A stretch of DNA of 10,021 bases. Origin: an uncultured Oscillospiraceae bacterium (GTDB lineage: Bacteria; Bacillota; Clostridia; Oscillospirales; Oscillospiraceae). The notes under the pieces were generated by a model. That model saw only the letters and a list, made by a program, of their open reading frames with translations. It was not told where the DNA came from and made no database searches. Position numbers and translations under genes: made by a program. The DNA is taken from the NCBI GenBank assembly GCA_944385645.1, contig CALWYA010000044.1, positions 1 through 10,021 on the forward strand, written 5' to 3'. How positions within the stretch are numbered: the first letter of the stretch is position 1; each line of letters begins with the position of its first letter. This document shows positions 5,960 to 10,021 of this stretch, piece by piece.

Positions 5960-6649
5960 ATGAAGTGGCCCTTTGTATTTGCCTGCGCCCTGTGCACGGC
6001 CTTTGGCCTGCTGCTGGGCGTTTTGCTTCCTGTTGACCTGACCCGGCCCGGCCCCGAGGGCGGCATGTCCACCCCCGCGCTCCCCCTGGAGCCCGCCGGC
6101 TCCCAGTCCGGCTCCGATCAGGAGACGCCCGCTCTGGACCCGGAGGACAATTTCGCCCTGCTCCACGCCGCCGGCCTGGCCTGTGAGGCCATCTCCCGGC
6201 GGGATTTCACCGCCCTGGCCTCCTACGTCCACCCCGACCGGGGGGTGACCTTCACCCCCTACTCCACCGTGGACTTCGACACCGATCTGACCTTCACCGC
6301 CGACCAGATCCGGGCGCTGGAACAGGATCAGACCACCTATGTGTGGGGGCTGGAGGACGGCCGGGGGCTGCCCATCCAGATGACCATGGCCCAGTACCTG
6401 GATCGGTACGTGTGGGACGCCGACTACACCCGGGCCCCGGAGCTGGGGATCGACCAGATCATCACCGGGGGCAACGCCCTGGAGAATCTGGCCGAGGCCT
6501 ATAAGGGCTGCCGCTTCGTGGACTTCTGCTATCCCAGCGCTGATCCGGTGAACGACGGGCTGGACTGGTCCTCCCTGAAGCTGGTCTTCCAGGCGGGGGA
6601 GCACAGCTGGTATCTGGTGGGCATCGTCCACGGGGAGTGGACCATCTGA
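5960..6649 (+). CDS. Conserved secreted or membrane-anchored protein of unknown function
   Basis: 229 residues. Residues 4-25 are hydrophobic (FVFACALCTAFGLLLGVLL) and act as a signal peptide or an N-terminal anchor; there is no clear lipobox. A Pro/Gly/Ser-rich linker (about 28-62) leads to a folded domain (about 63-229). This contains LASYVHPDRGVTFTPYSTVD, a FTADQIRALEQ helix, YVWGLEDGRGLPIQMTMAQYLDRYVWD, and ends with LDWSSLKLVFQ and WYLVGIVHGEWTI. I recognise this pattern from uncharacterised extracytoplasmic proteins of Firmicutes but know no function and assign none. The mixed helix/strand domain with a C-terminal sheet could be NTF2-like, as a guess. GGGAGG 7 nt before the ATG supports the start. 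It has its own promoter, divergent from dapL, and a weak terminator follows. Confidence 0.85.
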   Translation: MKWPFVFACALCTAFGLLLGVLLPVDLTRPGPEGGMSTPALPLEPAGSQSGSDQETPALDPEDNFALLHAAGLACEAISRRDFTALASYVHPDRGVTFTPYSTVDFDTDLTFTADQIRALEQDQTTYVWGLEDGRGLPIQMTMAQYLDRYVWDADYTRAPELGIDQIITGGNALENLAEAYKGCRFVDFCYPSADPVNDGLDWSSLKLVFQAGEHSWYLVGIVHGEWTI

Positions 6650-6685
6650 CCTCTTCCAGGACAGAACAGAGGTCTCGATTTTCTT
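6648..6685 (+). terminator. Weak terminator candidate after the secreted-protein gene
   Basis: GACCTCT (6648-6654) pairs with AGAGGTC (6668-6674) around a 13-nt loop, followed by TCGATTTTCTT. The stem overlaps the stop codon and is short with a large loop, so termination may be partial and allow read-through into trkA. Confidence 0.4.
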
Positions 6686-6723
6686 GTGTGTTCCCGCCCA
6701 GCGGGGCGGGAACACAGAACAGA
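6661..6723 (+). repeat. 10-bp direct repeat flanking a hairpin upstream of trkA
   Basis: ACAGAACAGA occurs at 6661-6670 and again at 6714-6723, on either side of the 6687-6716 hairpin. No transposase or other mobile-element signal accompanies it. A chance origin is possible. Confidence 0.4.
6687..6716. repeat. Perfect 13-bp hairpin in the trkA leader region
   Basis: TGTGTTCCCGCCC (6687-6699) pairs perfectly with 6704-6716 around the tetranucleotide AGCG. Neither strand has a T-tract after it, so it is not a standard intrinsic terminator. It ends 38 nt before the trkA start codon and could be an mRNA stabiliser, an attenuation element or a protein-binding palindrome. No trkA promoter was recognised in 6650-6754. 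Confidence 0.7.
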
Positions 6724-6754
6724 ATTGGGACAAACAGAAAGGAACGCCTGTAAC

Positions 6755-8152
6755 ATGAACATCATCATTGTGGGCTGCGGCAAGGTGGGCTTCTCTCTGG
6801 CCGAACAGCTGGTCCGGGAGAAGCACAACATCACCGTCATGGACCCGGACGAGGAGACCCTCCAGCGGGCCAGCGACGCCATGGACATCATGACCGTCTC
6901 GGGCAGCGGCTCGTCGGCGGTGGACCTGCGCCAGGCCGGAGCCGACGAGGCCGACCTGATGGTGGCCGCCACCAGCTCCGACGAGGTGAATATGGTCTGC
7001 TGTCTGCTGTCCAAAAATCTGGGCACCCGGTACACCATCGCCCGCATCCGCAATCCCGAGTATATCAGCAGTCTGGCCGACCTGCGCCGGAATCTGAACA
7101 TCGACATGGTCATCAACCCGGAGAACTCCACCGCCATCGAGATCTCCCGGCTGCTGCGCTTCCCCGCCGCCGCCAACATCGAGACCTTCTGCCGGGGGCG
7201 GGTGGAGCTCATCGGCTTCCGGCTCCAGGAGGACGACTTCCTCACCGACAAGCCCCTGCGGGAGCTGGACCCCCGGGTCAAGAGCCTGCCCCTGCTGTTC
7301 TGCGCCGCCGACCGGGACGGTGAGGTCTATATCCCCAACGGCAACTTCATCCCCCGGGCGGGAGATCAGCTGTATGTGGCCGGTCAGCCCGCCGCCCTGG
7401 ACCGCTTCTTCATCCTGCTGGGCCGCTACGTCTCCAAGGCCAAAAAGGTCTTTCTGGTGGGGGGCGGCAAGGTCTCCCTGTATCTGGCCCACATTCTGGA
7501 CAAGCTGGGGATGCAGCTGAAGATCGTGGAGCGGGACGAGGCCCGCTGCCGCATGATCAGCGAGAAATTTCCCCGGGCCATCGTCCTGTGTGCCGACGGC
7601 ACCGACTCAGAGCTGCTGGAGTCGGAGAATCTGACCAGCTATGACGCCTTCGTGGCCCTCACCGACCGGGACGAGGACAATCTGATCATCTCCCTGTACG
7701 CCATGCAGCGGGGTATAGCCAAGGTCATCACCAAGTGCACCCGGCAGAACTACGCCGGCATTGTGCGCTCCCTGGGCCTGGACAGCATCGTCTCCCCCAA
7801 GTTCATCACCGCCTCTCACATCCTCCACATGGTGCGGGGGCTCCAAAACTCCAAGGGGAGTGTCATGAACTCCCTGCACCGCATCGCCGACGGCCACGCC
7901 GAGGCCATGGACTTCACCGTGGGCCCCAGCACCCGGTTCCTGGGGGTCCCTCTGAAGGACCTGCACCTGAAGAAGGGCATCCTGCTGGCCGCCATCGTCC
8001 GGGGGCAGGAGATCATCATTCCCGAGGGCTCCACCTGCCTCATGGAGAACGACCGGGTGGTCATCATCGCCCGGGGCGGCGGCATCCTGGACCTGAACGA
8101 CATCTACGACGATGAGTTCTCCTTCTCCGCCCCGGGGAGCGGACCCCAATGA
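6755..8152 (+). CDS. trkA: Trk potassium uptake system NAD-binding regulatory protein TrkA
   Basis: 465 residues, the full length of a two-repeat TrkA. Each half has a Rossmann RCK-N domain and an RCK-C domain. The first has IIIVGCGKVG (3-12) with D30 at the end of the second strand, the acidic residue that contacts the NAD(H) ribose. The second has VFLVGGGKVS (232-241) with E259 in the equivalent place. The C-terminal halves (about 140-215 and 375-450) are RCK-C, with VPLKDLHLKKGILLAAIVRG in the second. It is a cytosolic ring that gates the TrkH channel in response to nucleotides. In the second domain the third glycine of GxGxxG is serine. The start is ATG at 6755: it gives the conserved MNIIIVGCGK. 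Its AAAGGA lies about 11 nt upstream, a rather long spacing. A GTG at 6686 would add 23 residues coded by the hairpin and is rejected. The stop overlaps the trkH start (ATGA). Confidence 0.96.
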   Translation: MNIIIVGCGKVGFSLAEQLVREKHNITVMDPDEETLQRASDAMDIMTVSGSGSSAVDLRQAGADEADLMVAATSSDEVNMVCCLLSKNLGTRYTIARIRNPEYISSLADLRRNLNIDMVINPENSTAIEISRLLRFPAAANIETFCRGRVELIGFRLQEDDFLTDKPLRELDPRVKSLPLLFCAADRDGEVYIPNGNFIPRAGDQLYVAGQPAALDRFFILLGRYVSKAKKVFLVGGGKVSLYLAHILDKLGMQLKIVERDEARCRMISEKFPRAIVLCADGTDSELLESENLTSYDAFVALTDRDEDNLIISLYAMQRGIAKVITKCTRQNYAGIVRSLGLDSIVSPKFITASHILHMVRGLQNSKGSVMNSLHRIADGHAEAMDFTVGPSTRFLGVPLKDLHLKKGILLAAIVRGQEIIIPEGSTCLMENDRVVIIARGGGILDLNDIYDDEFSFSAPGSGPQ

Positions 8153-9588
8153 ACCTGCTCTTGGTCCTGAAGATCGTGGGGCGGGTCCTGCTCTTCGAGA
8201 GCCTCACCCTGCTCCCCCCGCTGGGGGTGGCCCTGTGGTACGGGGAGGACCCCATGCCCTTCGTGTCCACCTTCGTGCTGGTGGCCTTCCTGGGGGCGTT
8301 TCTGGCCTCCCTCTCCGCCCCGCCCACCTTCTTCGCCCGGGAGGGCTTCTGCTGTGTGGGCATGATCTGGGTCCTCACCGGGATCCTGGGCTCCCTCCCC
8401 TTCTATCTGTCGGGCGCCGTCCCCTCCTTCGTGGACTGCCTGTTCGAGTCCTTCTCCGGCTTCACCACCACCGGAGGGACCGTTCTGCCCGATGTGGAGA
8501 TTCTGCCCCAGGGCGTCCAGTTCTGGCGGTGCTTCTCCCACTGGCTGGGCGGCATGGGGGTGCTGATCCTGGCCACGGCGGTCCTCCCCTCCCTGGGGGA
8601 GCAGTCCCAGTACCTGGCCCGGGCGGAAACCCCCGGCCCCTTTGTGCTCAAACTGGTCCCCCGGCAGCCCAGGACCTCCAAGATCCTGTATGCCATCTAC
8701 TGTGTCATGACCCTGGTAGTCATTCTTCTGCTGTGGGCCGCCGGCCTGCCCCTGTACGACGCGGTGGTCCACGCCTTCTCCATCGCCGGCACCGGGGGCT
8801 TCTCCAGCAAGAACGCCAGCTTCGCCTTCTACGGCAACCCCGCCGTGGACCTGATCGTGTCGGTATTCACCCTGCTGTTCTCCCTGAACTTCGGCCTGTT
8901 CTATCTGGCCCTGTGCCGCCGGTTCAAGGAGATCTGGAAGAGCGAGGAGCTGCGCTTCTTCCTGGCGGTGGTGACCCTGTCCACGGTGTTCATCGCCTGG
9001 GACCTGGACCCCGGCCATCACCAGGGGATTCTGGAGTCCCTGCGGTACGCCTTTTTCCACGTGACCTCGGTGATCTCCACCAGCGGCTTCTTCACCGAGG
9101 ACTACGCCCTGTGGCCCCAGTTCTCCCAGATGATCCTGGTGCTGCTCATGTTCTGCGGCTCCTGCTCCAACTCCACCGGCGGCGGCATCAAGTGCGCCCG
9201 GGTGCTCATCCTCCTGCGGACCCTGCGCCGGGAGCTGCACCGGCTGGCCCACCCCCGCGCGGTGGAGGTCATCAAGCTGGACGGCCGGGTGGTGGAGGAC
9301 CGGGCGGTGCGCACCGTGCTGGCCTTCCTGGGCTGCTACATGCTGATCCTGTGCGCCGCCGGGCTGATCATCTCCCTGGACGGCCACTCCTTCTCCATCT
9401 CCTTCTCCTCCGCCCTGTCCAGCCTGAGCAACGTGGGACCTGGCCTGGAGCTGGTGGGACCCACGGGGAATTTCTCCGCCCTGTCTCCCCTGTCCAAGCT
9501 GGTCATGTCCGCCTGCATGGTCATCGGCCGTCTGGAGATCTTCCCCATTCTGATCCTGCTCTCTCCCAACGCCTGGCGGCGCACCTGA
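8149..9588 (+). CDS. trkH: Trk potassium uptake channel TrkH (first copy)
   Basis: 479 residues, a full-length multi-spanning TrkH/KtrB-type K+ translocating subunit. The four pore repeats are visible through their filter segments: FSGFTTTGG (102-110), IAGTGGFSS (212-220), VISTSGFF (308-315) and LSNVGPG (426-432), each with the expected glycine that lines the K+ path. The SNSTGGGIKCARV segment (341-353) corresponds to the conserved GSTxGGIK region that in TrkH/KtrB forms the intramembrane gating loop. The gene starts in a 4-nt overlap with the trkA stop (ATGA), with GGGGAG 9 nt upstream, so it is translationally coupled and the two products surely act together in the cytoplasmic membrane. Confidence 0.96.
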   Translation: MNLLLVLKIVGRVLLFESLTLLPPLGVALWYGEDPMPFVSTFVLVAFLGAFLASLSAPPTFFAREGFCCVGMIWVLTGILGSLPFYLSGAVPSFVDCLFESFSGFTTTGGTVLPDVEILPQGVQFWRCFSHWLGGMGVLILATAVLPSLGEQSQYLARAETPGPFVLKLVPRQPRTSKILYAIYCVMTLVVILLLWAAGLPLYDAVVHAFSIAGTGGFSSKNASFAFYGNPAVDLIVSVFTLLFSLNFGLFYLALCRRFKEIWKSEELRFFLAVVTLSTVFIAWDLDPGHHQGILESLRYAFFHVTSVISTSGFFTEDYALWPQFSQMILVLLMFCGSCSNSTGGGIKCARVLILLRTLRRELHRLAHPRAVEVIKLDGRVVEDRAVRTVLAFLGCYMLILCAAGLIISLDGHSFSISFSSALSSLSNVGPGLELVGPTGNFSALSPLSKLVMSACMVIGRLEIFPILILLSPNAWRRT

Positions 9589-9626
9589 GCCGCCCGAACC
9601 TTCCTCAGTCAGGAGCCTGAAACCAA

Positions 9627-10021
9627 ATGAACTGGAAACTTGTCCTGAAAATTCTGGGGCGCGTGGCCCTGGTGGTCGCCTGCTCCATGGTCCTCCCCCT
9701 GGGCTGCGCCCTGCTCTACCGGGAGGATCCCACCCCCTTCCTGTACACCATGGGGATCATCCTGTGCGTCAGCCTGCCCCTGTCCTTCCTGCCCGCTGAC
9801 AAGCATTTTTCCTTCCGGGAGGGCTTCGCCGCGGTGGGCCTGATCTGGCTGTTCATCGGGGTGGCCGGCGGTCTGCCCTTCTTCTTTGACGGCGGAGGCG
9901 GCTTCAACACCATCTGGGACTGCATCTTCGAGTCCAGCTCCGGCTTCACCACCACCGGGGCCACCATCCTCACCGACATCGAGTCCCTGCCCCAGGGCAT
10001 TCTCCTGTGGCGGGCCTTCAC
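9627..10021 (+). CDS. trkH: Second TrkH potassium channel paralogue (5' part, truncated by window end)
   Basis: ATG at 9627-9629 opens a frame that continues past the window edge (131 full codons seen). The protein starts MNWKLVLKILGRVALVV and aligns along its whole visible length with the first TrkH: VLKI.GRV, LPLG.AL.Y.EDP.PF, FREGF..VG.IW, GLPFFF matching GSLPFY, DCIFESSSGFTTTG matching DCLFESFSGFTTTG, and LPQGILLWRAF matching LPQGVQFWRCF. The first pore loop reads SGFTTTGAT (SGFTTTGGT in copy 1). It lies 38 nt after the first trkH with no terminator, and AGGAG stands 11 nt before the ATG, so the three genes look like one operon. This is a tandem duplication product that has since diverged strongly. 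Confidence 0.93.
   Translation, partial: MNWKLVLKILGRVALVVACSMVLPLGCALLYREDPTPFLYTMGIILCVSLPLSFLPADKHFSFREGFAAVGLIWLFIGVAGGLPFFFDGGGGFNTIWDCIFESSSGFTTTGATILTDIESLPQGILLWRAF

Noticed and set aside
6661..6723. Transposon end or attachment site from the ACAGAACAGA direct repeat
   Set aside because: No integrase, transposase or displaced gene is present, and neighbouring genes are intact, so the repeat is listed only as a repeat.
6650..6754. c-di-AMP (ydaO/yuaA) riboswitch before the K+ uptake genes
   Set aside because: The stretch is only about 105 nt and is filled by two simple hairpins; none of the multi-helix pseudo-symmetric layout of that riboswitch can be drawn.
5876..7492. 538-codon open frame on the minus strand opposite the secreted protein gene and trkA
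   Set aside because: It spans two unrelated plus-strand genes and their intergenic hairpin, has low-complexity composition and no ribosome binding site or family motif.
8104..9387. 427-codon open frame on the minus strand opposite trkH
   Set aside because: Gly/Gln/His/Glu-rich shadow of a membrane protein gene; no motif. TrkH on the plus strand is unambiguous.

Overview
The window reads as chromosomal DNA of a GC-rich, low-motility-signal Firmicute of class Clostridia, most likely an Oscillospiraceae-type gut anaerobe (Flavonifractor/Pseudoflavonifractor/Lawsonibacter-like). This is inferred from the strong GC bias at third codon positions, AGGAGG-type ribosome binding sites, sigma-A promoters with 17-bp spacers, an LL-diaminopimelate aminotransferase (DapL) lysine/cell-wall pathway, and Gram-positive FtsEX, TrkA/TrkH and LivF proteins. 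No phage, IS, CRISPR, tRNA or rRNA signature was seen. The content is mostly core metabolism and envelope functions, and I do not see a wholly new multi-gene system.

Layout. (1) 1-224 (+): 3' end of livF, the ATP-binding subunit of a branched-chain amino acid ABC transporter, closed by a bidirectional terminator (237-279). (2) 300-3234 (-): a tightly coupled operon transcribed right to left, ftsE - ftsX - a 33-residue membrane microprotein - a secreted M23 peptidase with a long coiled coil. It has its own promoter (3307-3335) and, further upstream, a TGTAAC-N5-TGTAAC motif that resembles the WalR (YycF) cell-wall regulon box. (3) 3556-5748 (-): dapL followed 27 nt later by a LysR-type regulator, served by a near-consensus promoter (5789-5817) and closed by a terminator (3518-3552). 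(4) 5960-6649 (+): a secreted or membrane-anchored conserved protein of unknown function, divergent from dapL and with its own good promoter; a 24-bp inverted repeat lies between the two divergent promoters. (5) 6648-6723: a short non-coding stretch with a weak terminator, a perfect 13-bp hairpin and a 10-bp direct repeat. (6) 6755-10021 (+): potassium uptake cluster trkA - trkH - second trkH paralogue (runs off the window).

How the genes work together. FtsEX is the ATP-driven transmembrane switch that in other bacteria activates a coiled-coil peptidoglycan hydrolase. The M23 protein in the same operon is the obvious partner here, and the small membrane protein lies between the switch and the hydrolase. 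DapL makes LL-diaminopimelate for lysine and, after epimerisation, for peptidoglycan, so sections 2 and 3 both bear on wall growth. TrkA is the cytosolic nucleotide-binding gate of the TrkH K+ channel, and two TrkH paralogues may share it.

The most useful things to check are the unlisted 33-aa ORF, the WalR-like box, the inverted repeat between dapL and its divergent neighbour, and the tandem trkH genes.
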